Shown: positions 32,941 to 44,965, counted from the stretch's first letter. The stretch: DNA of 64,000 bases from Rehmannia glutinosa (GCA_016081115.2 JABTTQ020001487.1:434001-498000); one strand, 5' to 3'. The notes: a model not told the origin generated them from the sequence alone. Numbers and translations are program-made.

Positions 32941-33893
32941 TGTGTGGGTGCGGAAGCTATGATAGGTTTGAAAAATAGGATTTTATTGATTGAATATTTA
33001 GTTCAGTTGCTACAACACACCCTTTATTTTATAATTGGATTTTACTCACTTCACTCTTGATCCTTGCAACTACATCAAACCTTCTATTTATACAAGACAA
33101 TAGATTATTCTAGAGACAATGGAATACAAAGAGATAGTCTAGTTTCCACTTATTCCATTTTAAGGTCTTTACTTCATCTTCTAGAGTTGGAATGTTTGAC
33201 TCCATTATTCCAATGCTTCATCCCAAGTAGGGATGGCAATGAGGCGGGTTAAAACCTGGTCAAATAAGTCTCAAAGCGGGTCTTGGACCCATTTTAAAAA
33301 AACCTGCCGGGTCCGGGGCGGGTAATGGGTCCTTATGGACCCGCCCCCGTGTACAATTAATACATAGTCAAAAATATTATTTATTATATATTTTTATCTA
33401 GTCTAATTATTACTCAGTCTTTGAGTAATTGAGTCATACAGTTCCATTCTTAATTTTTTTTTCCTTCGGAAATGACTGAACTCGGGCAACTAGGGAGATG
33501 AAAATGTCAAATATTTTAATATGTATTATTATAGACTAGTAGTTAAGCTTGTTGCCAGATGGTTTGTTGGGTGTCTTGTTGGTCATTTGCATTAAGAGTT
33601 GACATGTATTATTTGTATTAATATGTCCTACAATGCTTTTTCTATATAATTCTGATTCTGAAGGGCTTAATGAAATTTAAAAGTCAGTTAACAGAGGCTA
33701 AGCAATTATTAAAAAAACTGGCACTGTAGATGTGTTTTAAATTTCAGCGGGTCTAATGTGGGGCGGGGCAGGACGGATCCCAGGTCCATGATTTTCTTCA
33801 CGTGTGGGTCCCGGGTTTGGCCAAACCCGTCCCAGACCCGCCCCGTTGCCATCTCTAATCCCAAGAGTCAAGATTGCAAATCACCATTTAACA
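32941..33893 (-). repeat. 5' LTR of the Copia element, enlarged by a hAT insertion
   Basis: It matches 16442-16783 across 32941-33227 and 33866-33893. The middle is the hAT MITE. ATAGC follows at 33894. Confidence 0.85.
33228..33857. mobile_element. hAT-type MITE
   Basis: The left end is TAGGGATGGCAAT and the right end reads TAGAGATGGCAAC on the other strand. Both ends continue into a GGCGGGTT/GGGCGGG-type GC stretch. The 8-bp duplication ATCCCAAG occurs at 33220-33227 and 33858-33865. The 630-bp interior has no transposase. An 8-bp target duplication and a YAGGGATGGCAA start are typical of hAT. Confidence 0.88.
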
Positions 33894-33898
33894 ATAGC

Positions 33899-34787
33899 CA
33901 AATAGTTTTTTTTGGTGTCAGCAATTCCAAATGTCACAAAGAGTAAATTGAAATGAATGCCAAAAGCTCCATTTTGTCATATATCCCAAGCACGGAATAA
34001 TTCACAGGCTACTATGTCAAATAAAATCAAACCTTCAACCTCATATATATAACTGCCTCATCAGCTGGCTAGTTTTGCAAAATGTTGTTTGTCCTGAGTT
34101 GAGTTTTGGAACTCAAAGTCGTCATTGCAATCTTCATCAAATCTGCTTTGAATTTTGCTCTGGAAGTAAAAGATAACAAAATTAAAACCAACAATTACGT
34201 GGACTCAGTCACACACCATGGAAATATACAAAGAATAAAACTGATGCACTCCAACACTTTTTTGCATCTAGTCTCCAAATTGAACCATCAATTTATTTAA
34301 AATTACAATTATATCTTATTATAAAGCAAAAATATGCATGCCTTGTTGATTTTTAGTGGCCGTGAAGTGATCGAAAGCAAGCAACTACGTGTGACAAGCT
34401 GACACTAAGGCACGAATACTGCCGGATAAAAATGAAAGGTATATTCATGCAGTAGACAAGATAACATCCTAATAACAACAGCTATGCACAACAAGTGTCT
34501 TGATCAACTTGCTTGAAAATTGGTCTCAACTACTGAAACTGACTACTACCAATAGGCGTTGCAAAGCAAAAGCGAAATAAATAGAGATAAAATGATAATA
34601 TGAGGACAAGTCATTGCAATCATAGCTATCAAATCATCTTTGCACTTATACTATTTCATTTTCCAAGTTGAAAGAGAGGGTTAAAGGTATTTGAAATACG
34701 TATTCGACAATTAAGGTGCAACACATATGATGAACTAACTAATTGAAAAATTCAATTGCAGGTGGCTTGTTTAGAAACATAAGACAA
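33899..34787. other. Host DNA without recognisable gene
   Basis: AT-rich single-copy-looking sequence right of the Copia element. No frame, repeat or RNA gene could be supported. Confidence 0.5.
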
Positions 34788-34789
34788 AC

Positions 34790-34916
34790 CTGAAATAATT
34801 TTCATTGGATGAATTCCCAAAGATATCAGCTTCTCTGCTCCCTCAAAATCTTCCGGGCCAAAACAACAGAAGTTGCACCATCGCCAACTTCATCGTCTTC
34901 AACTTTTGAGAAATCT
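34790..34916 (-). pseudogene. CCT-beta (TCP-1) chaperonin exon remnant
   Basis: The - strand reads SKVEDDEVGDGATSVVLA then, after a one-base loss, AEKLISLGIHPMKII, ending at a GTTTGT donor. This is the ATP-binding region of the cytosolic chaperonin beta subunit, whose usual form is SKVQDDEVGDGTTSVVVLAG and REAEKL...IHPM-II. The GDGTT motif is GDGAT, one Val is missing, and a frameshift lies near 34838. No neighbouring CCT exons were found, so it is a decayed fragment. Confidence 0.6.
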
Positions 34917-34920
34917 GTCT

Positions 34921-35620
34921 ATGATTTAATTTTAAGGTTAACCCAATATCGAGATATGATGAGCTTTTTAGTATAATTCTCGTCCCTAGCTAAGAACTTT
35001 ACTAGTTCTAAAACCAAATCATCTAGTCTAATCTAAAATTAAATGATTGCGTAATGACGAATTATATAAAAGTGAAAGTAAACATTTTAGACCATTCATG
35101 TTTTTTCATGGGATCTCAATTCATTCCAGGATAGAGTAATAGAATCTACATTACGGTACAGAACAAAAATTCAAGCACAACATCCACCGATACATCATAG
35201 CATAATTAAATGTCTGCCAGCGTAGCTAGAGCCAACAAGTCAGTACCTAAACAACTTAAATAAATGAAAATTGCATCTGTCGTTAGATTTATGCATTGAG
35301 TGTTTGTACTCTTAAAACATGCATTGCACTACATGCAGGTGTTCGGTTTTATGTCAAATGACTTACTTGACTTTGAATTTTTGCATCCATGTACATGTGT
35401 TAGGTTTAGTAAAGAGCCAAATTATATGACAATTATTAAGTAGTCATTGCATGAGGCAAATAGCTTGGAACCATTCAACCTCACCATCAAAATCTGGGAA
35501 ATTTCAGTATATGCACTTGTAAAGGATTGTATTGCTCAGCAGTGTCCAATTATCCTCTATCATACCATTTACATACTTCACACACTCCAAGTAGTTTTTC
35601 GGATTTTTAAAGCAATTATC
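34921..35620. other. Host DNA without recognisable gene
   Basis: AT-rich sequence between the CCT remnant and the second Copia element. Nothing convincing on either strand. Confidence 0.45.
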
Positions 35621-35625
35621 GATAC

Positions 35626-35811
35626 TGTTGAAATCAAAGAAGCCATAAAGTACTCGTATTCTTATTATTCAAAATTAAAAGTGAATTACAAAAGAAACAA
35701 ATGAGAGCCTTATATAGGCAAATAGGAAACCTAACCCTAAAAGGACTAAAATACTAACCATAAAAGGACTACACTTAAATAAGGAAACTAAATATATATT
35801 ATATTTCAACA
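35626..35811 (-). repeat. 3' LTR of the short-LTR Copia element
   Basis: 186 bp bounded by the perfect inverted ends TGTTGAAAT and ATTTCAACA. Next to it, on the - strand, is the purine tract GAGTTTGAGGGGGAG (35812-35826). Confidence 0.8.
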
Positions 35812-35824
35812 CTCCCCCTCAAAC

Positions 35825-36443
35825 TCACGATGCAACCGCAAGAAGCATTGAGAGCTTGTCAAACAAGAAACGAAAACGCGAAGCGGAATGTGCCTTGGTA
35901 AACATATCATCAATCTGCATAGAAGAAGAGACAAAAGGCAATATGATGATACCAGTCTGATAATAATGTCGAATAATATGGCAGTCAATCTCAATATGTT
36001 TAGTCCTCTCATGAAAAACTGTATTGCGGACAATCTGAATAGCACTCTTATTATCACAATGCAGCGGAGTGGGATGATCAAGAAAAACACCCATATCTGC
36101 TAGCAACCCACGTAACCAAACTATCTCACAAGCAGTAGTTGCCATGGCACGATACTCAGCTTTTGTGGAAGATCTAGAAACCAATTCTTGTTTCTTACTC
36201 TTCCAAGAAATGAGAGAGTCACCCAGAATTAAACACACAAAAACCAGTGATAGATTTGCGATCTATAGGATCACCAACACAATCAGCATCAGCGTATGCA
36301 ACCAGCTCCAACGAAGAAGTAGACGAAAGTAAAAGACTCTGAAACTGAGTTCCCTGGAGATATCTAAGAATACGCAGAACAACAGCCCCAATGAACCGTG
36401 GAAGGAGAAGTAACAAACTGACTAACCACATGAACAACATGTG
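35825..36443 (-). pseudogene. Copia RNase H of the short-LTR element
   Basis: From 36443 down: RILRYLQGTQFQSLL, LVAYADADCVGDPIDRKS, LISWKSKKQELVSRSSTKAE, YRAMATTACEIVWLRGLL, LHCDNKSAIQI, RTKHIEIDCHIIRHYY and ADMFTK-like residues. All four Copia RNase H blocks are present. A frame change near 36235 separates the first two open parts. Confidence 0.88.
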
Positions 36444-36447
36444 CAAT

Positions 36448-38028
36448 TGTAGGTCCCAAGCAATGTAAGTAAGGTTTAGAAGGGGGGGTTGAATAATCCT
36501 TACCAACTTTTCGATTTTAGTCCTTTTAAAATTATTACAGAGTTAATACACAGCTAAGTCCTTGAGGGACAACTAAGTTAGTTAATCAGCAGAGTTTGCC
36601 ACTCAACAGACTCTATAGAGCTATTGAGAGAATAACTCAGTTGTTTAGTCTAAACCTTAACTTGGCTGTGATAAGTCTTTCAGCGGAAGACTTAACACCC
36701 TTGAATTTGATTTAACTTTGTTTTAACACTTGATTTTAGCACTTAGTAATTTATCAATTTGATAGCAAATTATCAGCAGATATAAAATATGTGTGCATGA
36801 ATGTAAATATGCTGAAATGTAAATGACACAAGTAAATTTTATAGAGGTTCGAAGATGGGGTAATTCTTCTACTCCTCTCTTCTCCAACTCCTGGAGGAAT
36901 CCACTAAGTAATGATCAGTTTACAAAGTGGTTATCAGTCTAGAGGCAAGTCTTGATCACACAACTGACTTCCTCCTTGGACTCAGTCTAGAGATGCCTTG
37001 GTCACACAACTGGCTTCTAGTCCGACTCAGCTTCTTCACAGGGCAGCTGCCTTTCTACTTCAGCTCACTTTCTCAAGCTTCTTGGATTTGATCACGAAGC
37101 CCTCCAATAAATTGAGATTGGTTCGACCTTGAAACTTTGTACAATCCTCCTTGGAAAGTAGACCCCTTTTTGATTCTTCAAAAGTTTCCTCTTCAACAGT
37201 TTGAAGTTGTCTTTCCTTCACAACTTGGTGTTGGATCGATTTCCTTCGAGATTTAGGCTTAAGGATTTTGCTTGAATAATTTGAGAATATTTTGCACGTT
37301 GCAGTTTGAATATTGCTTGCTCGTTCGTGGTTCATGTAACCTTTTCTCAATGAGATTCCTCAGCCTTGTATAGTGAACTTTTAAAAATTTGCCCGTTGAA
37401 GAGATAGGTTGATTTTCTAAAATCACTTATGTTCGTTGGCTTGTATTTTCTTGCTCTTTAGTCTTGAGATGTAGACCTTTCCTCGTATTAAATGAATGTC
37501 CAGCTTTTCAGGTTCTGACACGAGGTGCAGTGCTTCCCATTGGTTTATTCCTTTTGCATGCTTCTGGGACTGAACACTTTAAGACATGGCAGCATGGAAG
37601 TATTACTTATTTAAGTAAAGTTCTTGACATCTGTGCAACGGATTCATTTCAGTTAACTCCTCTTTGCAGCTGCCTTTTCCCCAGGTGACTTGAGTCTGCT
37701 CCAATCATTGAAAGACTCATCTGTCACTTCAACTTGTAACTTGGCTCTTCAAGTCGACTTAACTGACTCTTCACACAACTATCCCTCAGCTGTTACATCT
37801 TCAGTCGAGTCCTTGGTCTTCTGTCTTGGCCATACTCAGTTGTTCCGCAGCGGAGTCTTCACTTCACTTCTTTAGTTAACTTCTTGTATTCCCAAGCATA
37901 GCTGACTTGACTCAGCTCATTCAGCCCTATCTATTACAATGAGAATTATAAGGAAAATGGGGTGCCAACATTCTAATCTAAGTTTTACATGGCATTCATC
38001 AAAATCTACAAAAAATAATTTCCCAACA
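36448..38028 (-). repeat. 3' LTR of the SIRE-like element
   Basis: 1581 bp, with + strand ends TGTAGGTCCC and TTTCCCAACA. It carries 275 bp (36877-37151) absent from the 5' LTR. Frames inside it (e.g. 37464-37875) recur in the other LTR simply because both are LTRs. Confidence 0.9.
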
Positions 38029-38042
38029 ATTTCCCCCTTTTT
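38029..38042 (-). promoter_or_regulatory. Polypurine tract of the SIRE-like element
   Basis: On the - strand AAAAAGGGGGAAAT lies directly before the 3' LTR and would prime plus-strand DNA synthesis. The second copy has AAAAAGGGTGAAAT at 57504-57517. Confidence 0.85.
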
Positions 38043-38339
38043 GATGATGCCAAAACTTAAAAACATTAAACAAAATGTAAACAACACAGATACATACAGA
38101 CAATGCAGTAACAAAGAATGTATGCGTAGAATCAATCATTTTATTGATAATAGCATTCTTGTCCTTTACACAGCTGTTTACAAGGTGTATCAGAGCATAA
38201 TCATATCCAAGCAAACTTCAAGCATTTATGCTAAGATATAACAATAGAGAGAAAATACAGCAATATTTTATTGAATGTACAGATGACTTACACACATATG
38301 TATTTACAAAAGTAAGATACACGAAGGGGTTGGCATCAA

Positions 38340-41300
38340 CACTTCATCTCCTTCGATTCCTCCTTCTTTCCTCTTCAGCTCTGTCATCATCAGCTCTCTT
38401 TCTTTTCTTTTCATCTTCAGCGGCTTACTTCTTTTCATAAGCTCTCTTCGCAGCTTCGTCTTTTCTTTTCCTTTCTTGCCTTTCTTGCCACTTCTGATCC
38501 TGCCTTTTATTTTCCTCTTCGATTCTTTTCACGTATTCAGCATTCTTCCTAGCCACTTCCGGATTGGCTACTTCATCATACCCAACCCAGTAGATCCTTC
38601 CCTTCTTGCCTGGATCTACATATTCAATGTTTTTGGGTAAAGGTCTAGGTTGAAACCCTCTTCCTCAACCACTTCTTCCTCCTCCTCTGGGTGTATATTG
38701 TACGGGGGTCTTCTTCTTACCAGTTGAATGGCTGCTGGTAGTCTGTTGCCTATCAACTTCTTCACACAGCTTCAGACCCTTCTCCCAGTACAAATCTCAG
38801 GCTTGGGCTATAGACATGTTTTTGAAGTAACTTTAAATTGTTCAACAGATCTTGGCTCGTCTCCATCATCTGGAATGGCATCTGTGTCCTTTCCTGCCAG
38901 AATGCCACCGTAAGTTTTCAGTACTTCTAGAACACGGGCATCCGTCATTCTTTCAACCTTCTTCATCCCTGCTTCCACAATCTTCCTCTTCTCAGACATA
39001 GGTACAACAGAGTGTTGGAGCGGCAGAGTCACTGGAAGTTTGCTAATTATCGATGCTGTGACATGACCTTGTTGAGGGGTTTCGGCAAGCATTAAGGTCA
39101 CATCCTTTGACCTTTCCCCCTCAACAACTTTTCCCTTCTCCTTCTTCTTCTCAACAGATGTCTCTTCCTTCAACTTCCTCAGGTATTCCTCTTCCCCCTT
39201 TTTCGCATCATCTAAGGAGAGAGGAACCCCTGGAAACATCCCAGCGAGCATGAAATTGATCGGCCGAGAGCCGAGTTCGCTTGAGTCTCTTTGCAACATT
39301 TCTTTGTTCGAAATTCTGAGCGAGTGGCTTTCGATTCAGCTGCCACCAGTTTCATTTCAGTCATAAGAAGGCTGAACTTCACATTCATGTTTTTTTCAAC
39401 ACGCAGAATTTCTTTTCGATGAAATTCACGCAGAAGCTCCATTTCAGTTGTGTGAGAGGCATGCATTCTATCAATATTGGCCTGCATCCTCTGCTTCATA
39501 TCAGCATTATCAGCACTCCAAACCAACATTTTGTTGTACAATGCCTTGAAATATCGGACTTGTTCGTATCACATTGTACTCTGTTGCTGACACCATTCCC
39601 TTATCCGTATCACAATCCCTCGTAAGTCTGTTGTGAGGGTGGCATCTCTATTGTCCAGACGCATATATAGTGAGGCCTGGGCCGTTCGATCTTCTCAATC
39701 TCTCCACATATTTTCTTGAAGACTTCACGGATCTCAGCTGTCACTTCGGATTCAGCTGCCAGTCATGCAGCATCAAAATCAAAGTCTGCTGGAACAATGG
39801 AGTCAGTGGGAATTATTGGATCTGCTCGAATGTTGAAACGACGCTGCTCTTGAGCTGTCTCTTCTTCAAGGTCGGGCAGCTCAATTGAGAAAGGGATTGT
39901 TTCCTCAAATGCATCATCTCGAACATATGGGATCGATTGTATAGTTGTACGTGCCTTTGATGATCCGGGTTGAGTCGATCCTGCTGCAGCTTTGGGAGCC
40001 TGCGCAGATGACCCGGTCTCAGCTGGGCCTGGTTGATTGGATTGGCCAGCTGACTGAGCCTCAGCTGTCTTAATAGCTTCTTCGGCCTCAGTAGATTCTG
40101 CTAAATGAATTTCCTTATCCTCAGCTGCATCATCAGCGTTATCGGAGGATAAGAAGCCTGGGGGCTTGGTTCATCATCAAAGTTGAACTTTTGACAAGCA
40201 GCTTTAAAGGTTGCCTGACTCGTCTGTGGAAGAAAGGATATATCAGGGTTGTCCTAGGAATCATGAAGAGCACTAATCTCCTTTTTAGATTCAGCAATGA
40301 TGACAGGAGGGATGCTCTTATCTTCTTGAGTTTTACCCAGGGAAGTCTCAACTTCCCTTGGGGCTTCAATACCTCCAGCAGTCTCAACTGCAGCGAGGTC
40401 TTCTATAATCCCTTCGACAGACGCAACTGTCTTAGGGTCTTGGATAGTGGCATCCGAAGAAGTCTCAACCCCTTGGATTTCACTTTCAGTGCCCAAAGTG
40501 TTAACTCCTGGGGCATTTCCAACCTGTGCCTCGACTGCACCAGCAACGTCCTCAGCCTGCAAAGCAGTTGGCACTTCAGCTGGGACAAATTCAATTGTCC
40601 GAGCTTCGTCAGTGTCAGTCTGCTGTGGTTCCTTTTCGTTTTCTACTTTGCCTCTTTTCTGCAATGTGGAGTCATCTGCAACATCCTCCGACCTTGCTGC
40701 CGTGGAGTGAGTTTCCCCCTCATCTGGCACAATAGCTGAGTGACTAATGGTGGGGTCAATATTCTCCTCACTCCCGGCTGATTCCGTTGAGTGCTCAGCC
40801 GTGGGGGCAGGTAGTAAAACACTTTCAATAGGGGTTGGCTCAACATGGGTGCCCAAAGTCCCAGTCTCATCGCCAAGTCCCTTGGACCCATCTTCTGAGT
40901 GTACTGGGGACATAGTTGCAGCTATAACTGTGGCAATCTGCTGCACTACCCCCAACGGGTCTATTTCCAAGAGAGATTTTGAGTAGTCTCCTGGTCCTTC
41001 CATCAACTGCTGCTCGTGCATCAGCCTGGATTCCCTTAGACCTTGCTGCATTTTTTACTTCTCTTGTGCAGTAGCAGGATCCATCTTCATCACTTTCGGA
41101 GAACACATCAAAATGAGGGTGAGTGTGTTCTAGAGTTCCAGTGAAAGGACATATGTTTTGCCTTCTCCAGTGCATGGGCTTGCTCTTCAGCTTTGTCTTT
41201 CTTGTCTGCCTTTATGATACGGAGGATCTCCATGCAATTCTCTTCATCGAGAGCCTGTCGTGCAGTGGTAATTCCTAGGAATTGCATTAATTTCTCTTCC

Positions 41301-42862
41301 TCTTCTATAAATTCAGGGCGTTCGAACTGCACTCTGGAGTTGCTTAGCTTCCATGCCCTCCATTCACGCAGACGGCGTTGAATGTCTGGATATACAGGTG
41401 AGTACATGATGAGATCATCATCCTCATTTTCTTCTTCCTGACCTTCCTTTTCTGGAATGGAAGGTAGCATACTCTGCTTCTCTTCGCCTTCAGCAGCATC
41501 TGTGGCCGGTGGAGACACAATCCTTTCAGCAGAAGATTCTGTTGTCTCAGCTGCTTCTTCCTCCTCAGTTGTCCTGACTACAACTGGGTCTTCTATGTGC
41601 CTCTATTGATCACCTTCAGCAGACTTGGCTGTTTCGTCAACAACTTCTGGAGACTGCACTTCTTTAGCAGTCTCAGGAGTTTTCTCCAGCTGTGTTGCAG
41701 ACTCAGCTGTCTTCTCAAGCTCTGAAAGCTTGGAGATTCTCTTCCTTCTCTTTGTCCTCACTAGAGGAATTTCTATTTCGGATTCCTCTTTTTCAGGTAC
41801 CTTGGTAGTAGGGGCCGGAGCATCTTTCTTGGATGGAGGAGCTACCTTTCTTGGCTTGGCAACCCTCTTTTTTCTGACGGCTGGAGAAGGCATTTGGACT
41901 TCCTTCTCTGCCTCGGCTACGTGGGCAGGAGACACGGCTGCTCGGGCAGGTGACTCGGTTGTAGGGGCAGGAGCGTCCGTTTTCTTTGCTGCAGGGGCAT
42001 CTTTCTTCTTAGCAGTTGCAGGGGCAACTCTCTTCTTCGGAGGGGAGGTGACAGTTGTGTCCTCGGGTTCAGCTGATTCCCCCTCACTAGTATCAGCCCA
42101 TTTCGCCTGGGCCCTTTTCTGGGCTCCTGAAAGATTAGCCCTGAAAATCTTCTTGTTCACATGGAAAGGCTTTCCATGTTGAAGGGGAATGCCCTTCACT
42201 TCCATCAAATAGCCAATGACTAGGCCATAGCCGATTGATCCTCCAAAGGATCCATCCTCCTTGTATGTCTTGTTTCCAACATTCTGGCAGAACTTGCTGT
42301 ACACGAACTCAACCCAGTTGAGTTTCTTTCCTTCCATGATCGCAGCCATGACGATCAGCTTTGTCTTTGACAGTTGATTAAAACTGCCATACTTCATATC
42401 AACACACTTAGCAACGACGTCCTTCAACTTGTGATAGTCGTCCTTCAGCAGCTTCTTCTCAGCTGTGTAGATAACTTTCGCAGCACACTCCGGTTTGGCT
42501 ACTTCTTTCCATGAAGCAGCCAAGTTGACATCAGCTTCGTATATTTCCGGCATGCCTTCGCACGACAATAAACAGTGCTCCACAAGGTCCTTAGTAGTGA
42601 TCAAGATGTCCTTGCGGTGGACGGAAGACTTAATACCTTCGTCCTGCACTTCTGCATTGACATAAAACTGTGCCACTTCTTCAGCGTAGGTCATTGAATA
42701 CTCCATCATGAGAATAGGCTTGAGTCCTGACTTTTTAATCATGTCAGCTATTTTCTTTACAAGGGTTTCATCGGAACCCTGCTTTACCATCCCTTCGAAA
42801 TCCACAATCGATCCAGAGTGGATTTGCTTTGATAACTTGACAAAATCGAACTTTGGTGCCAT
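38340..42862 (-). pseudogene. SIRE accessory protein, ~1500 codons, broken
   Basis: It starts at ATG 42862 (MAPKFDFVKLSKQ), after RNase H. The first ~240 residues are globular (MEYSMTYAEEVAQFYVN, NQLSKTKLIVMAAIMEGKK, GSIGYGLVIGYLMEVKG), resembling domains in plant retroelement accessory proteins. A long disordered region follows, rich in Ala, Pro, Glu and Lys with APTT and AKKKDAP repeats and basic KKRVAK and TKRRKR patches. An acidic block holds MYSPVYPDIQRRLREWRAW. Coiled coils (QRMQANIDRMHASHTTEMEL) and a conserved C-terminal DPGKKGRIYWVGYD-type motif with charged helices end near 38346. A lone TAG (41600-41602) splits the first two parts; frame slips follow near 41110, 40250 and 39300. 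A homologue lies at 53718-57250. Function unknown; 'env-like' labels for SIRE ORFs are not supported here by any membrane segment. Confidence 0.7.
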
Positions 42863-43059
42863 TTGTGGAGAGTTTTAGCGAATAAAACTTGATAAACCTG
42901 CTTAAAGACTGGTGGGGTTTTTGAGAGAGATGAACTTGCGTTTCTCTTGATTTGAAGATGAACAGTTTTTAGTGTGAGAGAGAGAAAACTGAAATATGAG
43001 TATATAAGGGTTTTGAAAGGACGTGTTTTTGATTTTTGAAATTTGATCAAGATCAACGG

Positions 43060-43410
43060 CTCAGATTTAGCACGCCGAACCGCATTTAATTCCTCGCATT
43101 TAATGCGGCAGCATTTATATCCAATCATATGCTTACTGTGCAGCTTTTGACTGTACCCGTCATTATTACGCTGAAGTCATCCTTAAAAACATTCCCGCTC
43201 ATTAAAAATGACTGCGTTTTTGTCACTTAGCTATTAAATGGCTCAACTAATGTCAAATGTGACTTAACTCAGCTTCTCTCCTTTCATTAAGAGACTCATC
43301 TGTCAGCTAACTCAATACAGCTGACTTTCCGATATGGCTGATTCACTTGGCTGATTCATGAGATTTGTTCTATTTTTATCTATTCACATTCCATCTCTTC
43401 TTATTGAGTC
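43060..43410. other. SIRE spacer between RNase H and accessory ORF
   Basis: No gene visible. It contains repeated ACTCAGCT-like words that also occur through the LTRs. The accessory ORF's own leader, and possibly promoter, would lie here; a TATATAAGGG motif is seen on the + strand (43000-43010) but reads in the wrong direction. Confidence 0.35.
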
Positions 43411-43419
43411 TTCTGAGTG

Positions 43420-44965
43420 TCAACTCAGCTCCATTAACCCTAGCTCTTCAAATCTTGATTCACATAAGGGCTTGGTGAATATGTCAGCTAACTGTTTATC
43501 AGTTGAGATATATTCCAAAGTGATATCTTTCTTTTCAACATGATCTCTTATAAAATGATATCTGACATCAATGTGCTTTGTTCTTGAATGCAACACAGGA
43601 TTTTGAGTGATTGCAATAGTACTTGTGTTATCACATATAATTGGAATCTCTCTTTCTTCAATTTCATAGTCTCTCAGCTGTGGTCTCATCCATAAGACTT
43701 GGGCACAACAGCTGCCCGCAGCTATGTACTCTGCTTCAGCTGTGGATGTGGCTATTGAATTTTGTTTCTTGCTAAACCAGGAAACCAGTCTGTTTCCAAG
43801 CATTTGACATGTACCTGAAGTACTTTTCCTGTCAACTCTACATCCACCATACTCAGAGTCTGAATAGCCAATTAGCTTGAATCCACCTTCCTTTGGATAC
43901 CATAATCCAACTTCCTGGCATCCCTTCAAATATCTTAGGATTCTCTTAGCTGCAGTCAAGTGACTCTCCTTTGGTGCAGATTGAAATCTTGCACATACAC
44001 CTACTACAAATGTATTGTCTGGTCTGGTGGCTGTTAAATAGAGCAATGACCCAATGAGTGCTCTATATCTTGTTTGATCTACAGATTTACCATCTGCATC
44101 CATGTCCATCTTGACTGATGTATTCATTGGTATTTTTACAGAAGACTTCTCTTCCATACCAAATTTCTTCATTAAATCTCTGGTGTACTTAGTTTGACTT
44201 ATGAAGGTTCCATCCTTCAGCTGTTTAACTTGAAGTCCTAGGAAGAAGGTTAGCTCTCCCATCATGCTCATTTCAAATTTTCCTTGCATGAGGTTTGAGA
44301 ACTTATCACACAACTCTTTGTTTGTGTATCCAAAAATGGTATCATCCACATATATTTGAACAAGCAGTATACTCTCTCCATCTTGAATTCTGAAGAGTGT
44401 TATGTCCATTTTGCCTTTGGTGAATCCATTGTCAGTCAGAAATTGAGACAATGTGTCATACCATGCTCTAGGTTTGTTTCAATCCATATAAAGCTTTCTT
44501 GAGCTTGTACACCTTATCTCCAATAGTCTTCTGCTCAAAACCTGGAGGTTGCTCAACATAGACTTCTTCTTCCAACAATCCATTTAAAAATGCACTTTTC
44601 ACATCCATTTGATATACAATGAAGTTCTTGTTCTTGTGTGAAACATAGGCAAGAAACATCCTTATTGCTTCTAGTCTTGCAACAGGAGAAAATGTTTCAT
44701 CAAAATCTATTCCCTCTTCTTGGCAATACCCTTTGGCTACCAATCTTGCTTTGTTTCTTACCACAGATCCTTCCTCATTCATCTTGTTTCTGAAAACCCA
44801 TTTTGTGCCAATAACATTTTGATGAGTTGGTCTTTGCACTAAATCCCATACATTGTTCCTTTCAAACTGATTCAACTCTTCTCGCATGGCTTGAATCCAT
44901 TGTGTGTCATCCAATGCTTGGGACACATATTTTGGCTCTATTTGGGAAATAAAACAAGTGAACAT
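43420..44965 (-). pseudogene. SIRE-like RT and RNase H
   Basis: RT: WIQAMREELNQFERNNVWDL, GTKWVFRNKMNEEGSVVRNK, EGIDFDETFSPVARLEAIR, YQMDVKSAFLNGLLEEEVYV and KALYGLKQ, then a stop and frame slip near 44460. The second part has an intact active site (LLVQIYVDDTIFGYTN), then FFLGLQVKQLKDG. RNase H follows with LIGYSDSEYGGCRVDRKSTS, TSTAEAEYIAAGSCCAQVLW, HSRTKHIDVRYHFIRDHVEK and LADIFTKPL. Apart from the slip near 44460 this is well preserved. Confidence 0.92.

Larger units (their letters stand above)
16442..33893 (-). mobile_element. Ty1/Copia retrotransposon, split by a nested Athila element
   Basis: LTRs at 16442-16783 and 32941-33893 share GGGTGCGGAAGCTATGATAG starts. They are flanked by ATAGT (16437-16441) and ATAGC (33894-33898), an almost exact 5-bp duplication. 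On the - strand the order is gag, protease, integrase, RT, RNase H, as in Copia. Removing the Athila insertion (17302-28954, target duplication AGTAC) reconnects RT to RNase H. The element would be about 5 kb without its insertions. Several frames are broken and a catalytic integrase residue is lost. Confidence 0.88.

Noticed and set aside
35447..35704. 85-residue + strand frame
   Set aside because: It overlaps the Copia LTR start, has no recognisable motif and AT-rich random composition.
37464..37875. Two frames conserved with 50629-51070 as duplicated genes
   Set aside because: Both are positions within the two LTRs of the same element, so their similarity is LTR identity, not protein conservation.
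41625..42182. 185-residue + strand frame
   Set aside because: Opposite strand of the SIRE accessory ORF; low-complexity Ser/Ala composition follows from the Pro/Lys/Glu-rich reverse strand.
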